This document shows positions 34,490 to 45,200 of a stretch of DNA of 64,000 bases, one piece after another (positions within the stretch are counted from its first letter, which is position 1; every line of letters begins with the position of its first letter). The notes beneath the pieces are model-generated. The model had not been told where the DNA came from, ran no database searches, and worked only from the letters and a program-made list of their open reading frames with translations. A program made the position numbers and the translations under genes. The stretch is taken from the NCBI GenBank assembly GCA_905221615.1, contig CAJNDT010001321.1, forward strand, positions 1 to 64,000. The letters run 5' to 3'. The DNA is from Symbiodinium sp. CCMP2592 (Eukaryota > Sar > Dinophyceae > Suessiales > Symbiodiniaceae).

Positions 34490-36754
34490 GGACGAGAATG
34501 CGGCAAACTTGTTTATTCTGCCAGAAAGCTGGGTCAGAGCAGATCTGCAACACAGGCGCTCAGCCTGTATTGGTTATGCGAGATAACCGCCAGCATCTGT
34601 AACTAATGTGCAGCTACATCCAGATGAGTGACCACGGCATCACGTAAAGTACATCACCAGCCCCTTCCTAAGAAATCTACGCCCATCAGGTTCTGGAACA
34701 CTCCGGCACCCAGCAAATAGCCTATGCCAGAATGTCGCTCCTGTTCACGCCGACCGACTTCATCCCTCTGCCGGCCGGGTCTAGCAGTGCACCAACCACA
34801 GATGAAACACCCCGAACCAACCGTCAGTCCATGAAGCATGCTCAAAAACCCTGCACCAAAACGTCGCCAAAGGCTTACACAGAAGTCTGGGTCGTACCTG
34901 ATGCACACAACACAGCCGGCGACTGCGTCACTGACGGGCACTCCGAAGTCGGCATCAAGCTCGCAGAGGACAAAGCCCCGTCGTCATGAGAGCCCTTACT
35001 TGCAAGTTTTAGTGCCTCCCACCTTACCCGCTCTAGAACACTACACTAGCTGTCCTACACAATCGTGCAGGACTTTGGATTACTCTGGAATGCACAATTC
35101 GCGGACAACGGTCGCGTACTCTACAATGCTTGCCAATTTCGCTGCCTTCTTCGAGAGACCCTCCACGACCAAGTCTTGCTCGGCAAAGGCATGCTGACGA
35201 TCACTGAAGACCCTCTCCACAAATGCAGGCAACAAAGGATTTTCAGCATATCGGTTCTCCGTTGTCTGTCCAAGATCCCCTAAGCTCGGAAAATTGTCAA
35301 CAGAGTATCGACCACCCAAGGCTCCGGCTGCGCGAGTCGTGCAGGAAACTATCCTGGCACGAAAACCATGGCAGACCACTCGCCGACCAGGCACACTACG
35401 GACTGGACCTGGTCAAGGTTGGCTTCGCCTGAGATTTCAAGTAAGGCGACTGCTGCATAACACCGAATGCCCAGGACACTGCGGCCCAGCTGGCTGCACC
35501 ACGGCTAACGCCGCAAGTGCTAGTTGCACTGCAAATGCGGGCCTGCCTCTGCAAAGACGCAGAGGCATGCTCTCACCCTCTACAACATATCGTCATCACC
35601 CGGCCAGCAGCCAGAAAGAATACCTAAACATAGAGTCCCGTCTCGATGGACACTGGCCCACAACCAGCGGGCTCGGCCTTCCCTGTTTTCTAGCACTCAT
35701 TGCAGTTGAAATGCTCAGCATGACGGGAGCTGTCTCGGCAGCACCACACGAGAGGTCCGCTTCTCCAAAAAGAGATTGTTGCGGGACATGATCAAGAAGT
35801 GCAAAGGAGCCTTGGAGGCCCGGGCAAATGAGCAATATTTGCGGGTACCGTCACTGACAGATAGCGCTTGCAAAAGGCTGAAATCCTCGCGACCTCCTTC
35901 GGCCTACCACAAAGCCTACCAACGCCAAGACCAACCGCAGCCAACTGCAAGGCCGCATGTGACACACCAGCAAAGTACACGGTCTTAATTGCCCAAGTCT
36001 GGATAAAGCATCGGCTCTCCGCTACAAACCATACCGTAAAACACGCAAGCGAGAACACGAGTCCAGCAGGCAGTGATCCCTCCGAAACCTGGCACGCCAG
36101 TGCAGAACATCGATGCCTGGCCTTCTATGCGAGTACCACAGCACAAGATCCAAGTAGTCATGCAGGACTCATCCTGCCTCACTAGCCATGATTTGCAGCC
36201 AGGCCACACGATTTATCATACCCGCTCATGCACTAGCAACAAACCGGACCTGCTTGAAAGGAGGGCCGTATCGAAGACCCGACACCAGTGACGGACCTCC
36301 TGAGAACCGAGCCAGAAGCCATGCCGTGGAAGCTGCAGAAAGGCAGCGCGGGAACAATCTCAGGGTGAAAGAGCTCGCACACCCATGCCCATGCGAACAA
36401 CCCTGGCACTCTTGTCGCATTCTTACCACCCGGAAAAGCCCAGGCACGAAAGACGCATTACTACGCGGTCGCCGACGCTTCAACGGGCGCATCACGCAGC
36501 ACAACAACAAACCACAGCTGCCTCTACCTGGCCCAGCAGCCACTGCCTTCGCGCTCAGTGACATGTGGCACACACTCAAGGTGGGATATGGCCAGTGGTA
36601 CCTCACGCGGTCAACATGAACCGCCCATGATGAACAGTGCTTCGCTGCAGAAGATGAATACGCACACAAACACACATACATGTAAAAAGATCGATGTCTG
36701 AAGGCAAAAGAGTGCCACATCATCATCGCCGGCCACGTCTGGACAGGTCGTTTC
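34490..36754 (+). other. Candidate upstream exons of an RNA-dependent RNA polymerase
   Basis: No long open frame, but pieces appear in the order expected for the cellular RdRP family (RDRP, PF05183). Near 34502 KLVYSARKLGQSRSAT resembles the ARxGQ-SxT motif. At 34921-34962 CVTDGHSEVGIKLA matches the family's (C/V)F(S/T)DGxGxIS..LA motif. In the same frame, at 35131-35142 and 35182-35193, CQFR and GKGM with a following ISVLRCLSK fit the QxRxxGxKG...lRpSMxKF block. At 35776 LRDMIKKCKGALEARAN could be the helix after it. GTGCAG|G at 35065-35071 is a good dinoflagellate-type acceptor. Stops at 34987 and 35281 need introns or are damage. These are family resemblances read by eye, not alignment scores. 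Confidence 0.4.
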
Positions 36755-37987
36755 GTGGTATGGCGCTATCCTGTAATGCTGGCTGCCGACATGGAAGTCT
36801 GGACAGCGACACCCGGTAACCGTCATTACCAAAACCTTTTTCGTTTTCGCTATAACTTTGAAAACTTACAATGTAGCAAGTCCGTCGTCCCTCAGGAAAC
36901 CACTTCCAGACAATGCCAAATACATTCCCGACAACTGCGTCATCTGCAGCCGAGAGTGCGGAGGCACCACCAGAAAGAAAAGCGTGCCGGTGACTACACC
37001 GTCGCCACTACCAGTACTATAAGCACACTCACACATCACACCGCAGTGTCCCGTTGCAACCGTGCGGTTGTGCTGCCAGGCGTCGTCAAGTTAGGAGACG
37101 GAGACTACGACGGGGATTTTATCCAGATATCAGCTTGGGTCGAATTACTGGAGTTCATGGAAAATACTCCCTCAGAGACGGACTTGCCAGCCCTCCGGAA
37201 TCTTGCCAGCAACACATGCCTTCCGACTTTCCGTGAAAAATGCCACTACCCGTGTTCGGCCGCACTCAGGCAAGCCCGCGAGAAGATCCTCACATCCCTG
37301 CCGAAAAGGACGCCGTCTCCCCTCACTTCCATAGGCAGCTACAGGCACTTCTGCTCGACAATAGAAACAAAACCAATCCGAGGTCTAGCATGCGCAATGG
37401 CAGAACGCGCGCAAGACGCAGCATACAAGTCCTTGGACCCTGCCGGGGACGGCTCACTCCTTTTAGCAGCAAAGCTCGCTCAAGTGGCCCACATGGCGTA
37501 CGATGTACCGAAGAAATACGACGCAGCACAAGTGCTAGAATTGGGCAGACAACTTCTTTCCGATGCCGGCATTGGCTGCCAAGCCCCTCGCTGCACCTCC
37601 GGTATTGTGGAAATGCTACAGCTGGAGCGCGTAAACCCAATCCCTTTGCTGCCATCCCCTGCAGACTTTCCTGGCAGACAAGCTATAGCTGGCATGGTTT
37701 GGTACCCCTACCAGGAAGTGAAACTGTCAGCAAGAGCGGGAGCTGTACTTAGGCGATGCCTACTCCAACAGAAGCCGGTCGACGACTTGGATATTGTCGC
37801 AAAGCGTGTCCTCCTCGAAGCAATAGGAGGGATCATCGCACATCGGCTGGCACACACAGCCGGCCCCATGTTGGAGCACGTGAAAGCAGGAAACGCGGAG
37901 CCCTTGATTGCTGCCGCATCATGCGAACGACGGCTGAAAGCAATCACCACCTGGTCGTACCTCCTGGACTGCCAGCTGAGGTACTGA
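36755..37987 (+). CDS. Putative cellular RNA-dependent RNA polymerase, C-terminal part
   Basis: 410-codon frame. Residues 117-121 (37103-37117) are DYDGD, the metal-binding catalytic signature of eukaryotic silencing-type RdRPs (DxDGD), preceded by RAVVLPGVVKLGDG as in the family's VVFP...GGD context. Residues 240-254, KLAQVAHMAYDVPKK, match the downstream LAxxHSxAVDxPKxG motif, here with His and the D-x-P-K core kept. Such enzymes copy RNA into double strands for RNA silencing. The first 95 residues show no family motif and may be intron or spacer; the true exon may begin near 37030. Full-length family members exceed 800 aa, so this is only the C-terminal third, and whether it joins the pieces upstream is unknown. 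The frame closes 320 bp before the next gene. Confidence 0.58.
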   Translation: MVWRYPVMLAADMEVWTATPGNRHYQNLFRFRYNFENLQCSKSVVPQETTSRQCQIHSRQLRHLQPRVRRHHQKEKRAGDYTVATTSTISTLTHHTAVSRCNRAVVLPGVVKLGDGDYDGDFIQISAWVELLEFMENTPSETDLPALRNLASNTCLPTFREKCHYPCSAALRQAREKILTSLPKRTPSPLTSIGSYRHFCSTIETKPIRGLACAMAERAQDAAYKSLDPAGDGSLLLAAKLAQVAHMAYDVPKKYDAAQVLELGRQLLSDAGIGCQAPRCTSGIVEMLQLERVNPIPLLPSPADFPGRQAIAGMVWYPYQEVKLSARAGAVLRRCLLQQKPVDDLDIVAKRVLLEAIGGIIAHRLAHTAGPMLEHVKAGNAEPLIAAASCERRLKAITTWSYLLDCQLRY

Positions 37988-38306
37988 AAACGAAGTCTGC
38001 CCGACAAGCGCACTGACAGCTGCACGTCCCCCAGCTCACTGTACATGCTGTTTCCACAGGGCAAATCCATGAACCACACCGTCGACCCAAACGAGTTCGG
38101 CAACACCACTACCTGCCGACGCCGAACTAGTCAAGGAAAAATAAGGACTCGGCATTGTCAGTGTATATTTGCGTCAAGAACAGACACCAATTCAGAGACT
38201 AACAACTACGGAAACCCTGCTCGAAAGTCTCCCAGCGACCCTCCGTGCTGTAGCGCATTGCTCAAAACAAAACAAGAACAGCCTGACTCCACCCTCGACC
38301 CTCCCG

Positions 38307-39296
38307 ATGGCTTCAACGTGCCACCTGGTCTCTGTGCTCATGGCGACATCTGGCGAAAAGCTGACTGAGCTGATAGTATCGGAAGAAAGCCACACAGTCC
38401 GACAGATCAAAGTGCACCTCGAGCAGCAGCTCGGATTCCCGCGCTACCAACAACGATTGCTCGTTCGCACGCCAAACCATGAACTCCCAGAAGCGTACGT
38501 CCTGCACGCCGGCATCAAACAGATATCCGTCGTACTAATCCCCTACATCACGGTGTCTGAAGAGCAAGAAACCGAGATGCTGAACGCAATCTACCACAGC
38601 TCGGCGAACGCCGTCGAGACCATCCTCCGACGACCCCAGCATCCAGACTCGTCCGCAGGGGAACTATGTCCATGTTGCGGCACGGACCAGCTAACAGCGC
38701 TGGAACTAGCAGCGAGGCGCAACAAGCCAGACATCGTGAAAATACTGCTGGAAGCCAGAGCAGACGTTACACAACGCGGCAACTGTTTGTCCTTGCACGA
38801 AGCAGCCGCGAACAACGGCACCGACGTGGCAAAGCTCCTGCTACAGGCCGAAGCAGATGCGAACCTGAAGTGCCCAACAACAAGCAGCACGCCGCTCCTC
38901 GAAGCCACCGGCAGGTACCACTGGCAAGTCATGCAGACGCTCCTGAACGCAAGAGCCCAGCCAAACACGGCCGGCCCAGTCAACCGCACGCCCCTGCACT
39001 ACGCCTGCACCCAGGCCGACGTACGGCCGGTACTGACGCTCATGCAGCACAACGCGAGCTTGGACGCCATCGATGACTGCGGCTACACACCTCTGACAGT
39101 AGCATTCTGGTCGGGACACGTGCAGATGCTCCAGGACTTAAGAAGCACGTTCGAGACGTCTCTGCTAGACTACAACGAATCAAACGAATCCGAAGACGCT
39201 TCCAACTCCGACCACGACGACGAGGACGAAACAGAGCCCGAGAACCTAGACGCCAAGATCGACAAGATACACGCAAGGGATCCACCACGTAACTGA
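38307..39296 (+). CDS. Ubiquitin-like/ankyrin-repeat protein, family B, copy 1
   Basis: 329 aa. Residues 1-80 are ubiquitin-like (VRQIKVHLEQQLGFPRYQQR followed by a beta-rich end), and 87-285 form about six ankyrin repeats (TPLLEA, TPLHYAC, LSLHEAAANN, DIVKILLEARADV). An ELCPCC insertion (119-124) lies before the second repeat. Residues 288-315 are an acidic Ser/Glu/Asp tail. Ankyrin repeats bind proteins; the ubiquitin-like part suggests a link to ubiquitin signalling, but no catalytic domain is present. I chose the start at 38307 because MAST begins both this and its paralogue at 50485; the frame is open upstream to 38169. Over the first 280 residues I count about 55 % identity to the paralogue with no gap. 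The upstream 30 bp are also alike (CTCCCGATGGC). Confidence 0.88.
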   Translation: MASTCHLVSVLMATSGEKLTELIVSEESHTVRQIKVHLEQQLGFPRYQQRLLVRTPNHELPEAYVLHAGIKQISVVLIPYITVSEEQETEMLNAIYHSSANAVETILRRPQHPDSSAGELCPCCGTDQLTALELAARRNKPDIVKILLEARADVTQRGNCLSLHEAAANNGTDVAKLLLQAEADANLKCPTTSSTPLLEATGRYHWQVMQTLLNARAQPNTAGPVNRTPLHYACTQADVRPVLTLMQHNASLDAIDDCGYTPLTVAFWSGHVQMLQDLRSTFETSLLDYNESNESEDASNSDHDDEDETEPENLDAKIDKIHARDPPRN

Positions 39297-39665
39297 CGAA
39301 CCTCAGGCCCAGAACACGAGGAAAGCACCCCGGGACAAGAGCAAGCTCCGAGCTTGGCTCACAGGAAAAATTAAAGAAGGATCCAGCACTTCCGCCTGTG
39401 AGTACAGCATTGACGCATGTCATCAACCCACAGTCGAGATGGGACACAACTGAACGAGGGAAGAAGAAAAGGCGCGACGGCCCTTCACCGCATGAAGCCA
39501 GCTGCAATGCCTGCTCGAAAGTCTCCCAACGACACGGCATGCAAGCTTCGCCCGCTCGCACATCACCAGAAGCAACTCATGGCTCCAGAGACTCCGAGTA
39601 GGTAGAATCGGGTCCATTGACCTGAGAGCCAGCCGGGGCGCCTAGCATACCTCGACCGATCCGTC

Positions 39666-40673
39666 ATGCTGCGGGTTCGGAGCTGTGGCGGCCAGACAAT
39701 CTGCGCCATCGACCCCGCCACCCGCACGAAGAAACGCGACCTCATCCTCGACGACCTAGCACGCACCGTGAGCATCCATCTACGCACCCCAGCAGACCGC
39801 ATCAGCATTCACTACGCCGATGGGCGAGGGCCCCTGAGCCCAACCACGACATGGGCCGACTGCACGGACCTCACCGTACTAGGAGATATGGAACTACTCG
39901 CCGTCGCTCGACATTTCCAAGCAGGCGGAGACGAGAAGCTAGCCGTCGCCATAGAACTGGAAAGGCACGCCGACGTCTGCAGTCTGCTGGACAGCCTCGT
40001 GGATCCCAACATTGCCATCGCCGAATGCAAAGACAGCCAGCCCTGCAGTCCCCTGTGCTTTGCAGCGTACACCAACTTCGAGCATGTGCAGATTGCGGAG
40101 ACGCTCGTCGCAGCCCAGGCCAATGTCGACGGCAAACACTTCGCCATCAGCCCTCTGCTGGCAGCATGCGAAAGTCGAAACACGAGAATGGCCACCTTCC
40201 TCATCCGAGCCCGGGCAGACGTGGATCGACAATCGTGGACCATGGAATCCCCACTGCTTGTTGCAGTGTCAATGAATTCGGCACCGCTAGTACGCCTACT
40301 CCTTCGACATCGTGCAAGCATCAATCAACAGGATCGCTACCAGCGCGGTCCCATGGAGCGCGCCTTTGAGCACAGGGCACCACGAGCAGCAACATGCCTC
40401 CTACGTGCAAACGCGAAGGTGCACGCCTACGCGGGCGCCAACAGCCTGCTCCACCAAGCCGCAAGGAGGGGCAGCACCACGTGGGTCAAACTGCTCGCCA
40501 GAGCGGGTTTGGCGCTTCGGAGCCAGGACGAACGAGGATGCCTACCAGTAGAAGTACGGCAGCGTTTGCCCACCTTCCAACAACGCTACCGGCTAAAGCG
40601 AAGCCTCTGCATCACGGCAACAGCCGATGGCGCCACTGCAGCAGCGAGTCGGCGCGGAGCCGCATGCGACTAA
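39666..40673 (+). CDS. Ubiquitin-like/ankyrin-repeat protein, family C, copy 1
   Basis: 335 aa. The N-terminal 80 residues are a diverged ubiquitin-like fold (MLRVRSCGGQTICAID start). Residues about 90-300 hold six ankyrin-type repeats (SPLCFAAYTN, SPLLAACESRNTRMATFLIR, SPLLVAVSMN, NSLLHQAARRGSTTWVKLL). The C-terminus has LPTFQQRYRLKRSL and then a low-complexity Ala/Arg tail. It shares its layout and the end motif (G-LP...TF--R---KR-L) with the product at 48182, so the two are distant paralogues. It follows the 38307 gene by 370 bp on the same strand. Likely a soluble scaffold protein; partner unknown. Confidence 0.85.
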   Translation: MLRVRSCGGQTICAIDPATRTKKRDLILDDLARTVSIHLRTPADRISIHYADGRGPLSPTTTWADCTDLTVLGDMELLAVARHFQAGGDEKLAVAIELERHADVCSLLDSLVDPNIAIAECKDSQPCSPLCFAAYTNFEHVQIAETLVAAQANVDGKHFAISPLLAACESRNTRMATFLIRARADVDRQSWTMESPLLVAVSMNSAPLVRLLLRHRASINQQDRYQRGPMERAFEHRAPRAATCLLRANAKVHAYAGANSLLHQAARRGSTTWVKLLARAGLALRSQDERGCLPVEVRQRLPTFQQRYRLKRSLCITATADGATAAASRRGAACD

Positions 40674-41325
40674 GACAAAAGCCGTCGTCATGCACGACAT
40701 CCTGCGTGTACAGCGCCCGCCAACCAAAGCCGGAACTTACAAAAAGAAGCGAAGCCAGCCAGCCTCAAACCGGCCGACCTCTCACAAGACAAGCAACAAG
40801 AAGCAGCCTCAAGCCTCAGATTACATGCCCCCGCCAAAAGAGCCCTTCCTATAGCGCACCACTGCCAGACTCCTGCTCGAACAACCCATCCTACACGGCA
40901 GATCCCACCGTGAGGTCCGTCAGCGAGCCAGACCCTTCAGACTCCAGCAGCAGAAAACACAAAGCAAAAACACAGTTCACGCCTTCCGCCCCTGCAGGTG
41001 CAGACGTCATACAGCCCCCGAGCCACCGACGATAGGTCGACATGACAAACGACGACAGACAGGCGAGATCGCACACAAAACTCCAGACACGACACCGTCG
41101 CTCCAAGCACATGACACCAAAACACCAGGCAACCGGCTGGGAGATCGAGACCTCCAGCTAGAACTACCTGGCCACGAGGTGCCGCCTGACACTTGTGACG
41201 CCGACACCCGAGCCAGCGCCCAAGACCCACAACACCGCAAGCACATGCATACACAGCTCACAGCCAATCACAAAGGCCCCTGCAGCCGAGGAAGCTGGCT
41301 GTGTTTGTACGCATGCATTTTATGT
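40674..41325. other. Spacer before the 63/41-bp array
   Basis: A/C-rich, T-poor DNA. Frames of up to about 200 codons run through it and over the end of the preceding gene, but they are out of phase with it and of low complexity, so I take them as chance. No other signal seen. Confidence 0.6.
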
Positions 41326-42290
41326 AGGAAACCCAACTAGAAAAGCTTTCCAGGAGCTGGCAATCCTTATCCACGTCCATTTAATGAAGACAACCCACCT
41401 GAACCGGGCCTTCCGGGAGCTGGCAATCCTTGTCCACGTGCATTTCATGAACGAACACCACCTGGAGAAGCCTTCCGAGACCAGGCAGCTCCTATCCATG
41501 TGCATTTTCTGAAGGAGAACCACTAGACAAGTCTGCCGGAAGCTGGCAGTCGTTGTCCTCGCGCAGCTTATGGAGAGAGAACCACCTGGAGAAAGCTGCC
41601 AAGAGCTAGCAGTCCTTATCCACGTGCATTTTAGAAAGGAAACCACGTGGAGAAGCCTTCCGAGAGCTGGCAGTCCATATTTACATTCATTTTATGAAAG
41701 AAAACCACCTACAGAAGCCTTCCGCGAGCTGACGAACCTTATTCACGTGCATTTCATGAAGGAAAGAAAGCACCTGAAGAAGCCTCCCAACAGCTAGCTG
41801 TCTTTATCCACGTACATTCTATAAAAGAAAACCACGTGGAGAAGCCTTCCGGCAGCTGGCAGTCCTTATCCACGTGCATTTCATAAAGGACAACCACTTG
41901 AAAAAGCCTTCCAAAAGCTAGCAGTCCTTATCCAGGTGCAGCTTATGAAGGAAAACCGCCTGGAGAGGCTTTTCGGGAGCTGGACATCCTTATCCACGTG
42001 CATTTCTGTTGGAAACCCACCTGCAGAAGCAGTTCGCGAGCTGGAGATCCTTATCCACGTGCATTTCATGAGGAAAAACCACCTGGAGGGGCAGTTCGCG
42101 AGCTGAATATCCTTATCCACGTGCATTTTATGAAGGACAACCACCTGGAGAGGCTTTTCGCGAGCTCGAAATTGAAGGAAGACCACCTGAAGAAGCTTTT
42201 CACGAGCTGGAAATCTTGATCCACGTGCACTTTATGAAGGCAAACCACCTGGAGATGCTTTTCGCGAGCCGGAAATCCTTATCCACATGC
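41326..42290 (+). repeat. 63-bp satellite units (ancestral form)
   Basis: GAGCTGGCAATCC starts at 41354 and 41417, a period of 63 bp. The unit contains the whole 41-bp repeat plus about 22 bp (GAGAAGCCTTCCGGGAGCTG). Units here are diverged from one another. 63 is a multiple of three, so a 21-residue repeat (RAFRELAILVHVHFMNEHHL-type) reads open through the first copies; this is a property of the period and not evidence of a gene. Confidence 0.9.
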
Positions 42291-45200
42291 ACTTTATGAG
42301 GGAAAACCACCTGGAATCCTTGTCCACGTGCATTTTATGAAGGAGAACCACCTGGAATCCCTATTCACTTGCATTTTGTGAAGGAAAGCCACTTGGAATC
42401 CTTATCCACGTGCACTTTATGAAGGAAAACCACCTGGAATCCTTATCCACGTGCATTTTATGAAGGAAAACCACCTGGAATCCTTATCCACGTGCACTTT
42501 ATGAAGGAACACCACATGATCCTTATCCACGTGCATTTTATGAAGGAAAACCACCTGGAACCCTTATTCACGTGCATTTTATGAAGGAAAACCACCTGGA
42601 ATCCCTATCCACATGCATTTTATGAAGGAAAACCACCTGGAATCCTTATCCACGTGCATTTTATGAAGGGAAACCACATGGAATCCTTATTCACGTGCAT
42701 TTTATGAAGGAAAACCACCTGGAATCCTTATCCACGTGCATTTTATGAAACAAAACCACCTGGAATCCTTATCCACGTGCATTTTATGAAGGAGAACCAC
42801 CTGGAATCCTTACCCACGTGCATTTTATGAAGGAAAACCACCTGGAATCCTTATCCACGTGTATTTTATGAAGGAAAACCACCTGGAATCCTTATCCAGG
42901 TGCAGTTTATCAAGGAAAACCACCTGGAATCCTTATCCACGTGCATTTTACCAAGAAAAACCACCTGGAATCCTTATCCACGTGCATTTTATGAAGGAAA
43001 ACCACCTGGAATCCTTATCCACGTGCATTTTATGAAGGAAAACGACCTGGAATCATTATCCACGTGCATTTTATGAAGGAGAACCACTTGGAATTCTTAT
43101 CCACGTGCATTTTATGAAGGAAATCTACCTGGAATCCTTATCCACGTGCATTTTATGAAGGAAAACCACCTGGAATCCTTATCCACGTGCATTTTATGAA
43201 AGAAAACGACCTGGAATTCGTATCCACGTGCATTTTATGAAGGAAAACCACCTGGAATCCATATCCACGTGCATTTTTTGAAGCAAAACCAGCTGGAAAT
43301 CCTTATCCACGTGCATATCATGCGGGAAAACCACCTGGAGGGGCAGTTCGCGAGCTGGATATCCTTATCCACGTGCATTTTATGAAAGACAACCACCTGG
43401 AGAGGCTTTTCGCGAGCTGGAAATTGAAGGAAAACTACCTGAAGAAGCTTTTCACGAGCTGGAAATCTTGATCCACGTGCACTTTATGAAGGCAAACCAC
43501 CTGGAATCCTTATCCACATGCACTTTATGAGGGAAAACCACCTGGAATCCTTGTCCACGTGCATTTTATGAAGGAGAACCACCTGGAATCCCTATTCACT
43601 TGCATTTTGTGAAGGAAAGCCACTTGGAATCCTTATCCACGTGCACTTTATGAAGGAAAACCACCTGGAATCCTTATCCACGTGCATTTTATGAAGGAAA
43701 ACCACCTGGAATCCTTATCCACGTGCACTTTATGAAGGAACACCACATGATCCTTATCCACGTGCATTTTATGAAGGAAAACCACCTGGAACCCTTATTC
43801 ACGTGCATTTTATGAAGGAAAACCACCTGGAATCCCTATCCACATGCATTTTATGAAGGAAAACCACCTGGAATCCTTATCCACGTGCATTTTATGAAGG
43901 GAAACCACATGGAATCCTTATTCACGTGCATTTTATGAAGGAAAACCACCTGGAATCCTTATCCACGTGCATTTTATGAAACAAAACCACCTGGAATCCT
44001 TATCCACGTGCATTTTATGAAGGAGAACCACCTGGAATCCTTACCCACGTGCATTTTATGAAGGAAAACCACCTGGAATCCTTATCCACGTGTATTTTAT
44101 GAAGGAAAACCACCTGGAATCCTTATCCAGGTGCAGTTTATCAAGGAAAACCACCTGGAATCCTTATCCACGTGCATTTTACCAAGAAAAACCACCTGGA
44201 ATCCTTATCCACGTGCATTTTATGAAGGAAAACCACCTGGAATCCTTATCCACGTGCATTTTATGAAGGAAAACGACCTGGAATCATTATCCACGTGCAT
44301 TTTATGAAGGAGAACCACTTGGAATTCTTATCCACGTGCATTTTATGAAGGAAATCTACCTGGAATCCTTATCCACGTGCATTTTATGAAGGAAAACCAC
44401 CTGGAATCCTTATCCACGTGCATTTTATGAAAGAAAACGACCTGGAATTCGTATCCACGTGCATTTTATGAAGGAAAACCACCTGGAATCCATATCCACG
44501 TGCATTTTTTGAAGCAAAACCAGCTGGAAATCCTTATCCACGTGCATATCATGCGGGAAAACCACCTGGAGGGGCAGTTCGCGAGCTGGATATCCTTATC
44601 CACGTGCATTTTATGAAAGACAACCACCTGGAGAGGCTTTTCGCGAGCTGGAAATTGAAGGAAAACTACCTGAAGAAGCTTTTCACGAGCTGGAAATCTT
44701 GATCCACGTGCACTTTATGAAGGCAAACCACCTGGAAATGCTTTTCGCGAGCCGGAAATCCTTATCCACATGCATTTTATGAAGGAAAACCACCTGGAAT
44801 CCTTGTCCACATGCATTTTATGAAGGAAAACCACCTGGAATCCTTATCCACGTGCATTTTATGAAGGAAAACCACCTGAAATCCTTATTCACGTGCATTT
44901 TATGAAGGAAAACCACCTGGAATCCTTATCCACGTGCATTTTATGAAGGAAAACCACCTGGAATTCGTATCCACGTGCATTTTATGAAGGAAACCCACCT
45001 GGAATCCTTATTCACATGCATTTTATGACAGAAAACCACCTGGAATCCTTATCCACGTGCATTTTATGTAGGAGAACCACCTGGAATCCTTATCCACGTG
45101 CATTTTATGAAGGAAAACCACCTGGAATCCTTGTCCACGTGCATTTTATGAAGGAGAACCACCTGGAATCCTTATCCACGTGCATTTTATGAAGGACAAC

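Noticed and set aside
40394-41035. 213-codon + frame at the end of the 39666 gene
   Set aside because: Out of phase with the ankyrin frame, low complexity, explained by T depletion.
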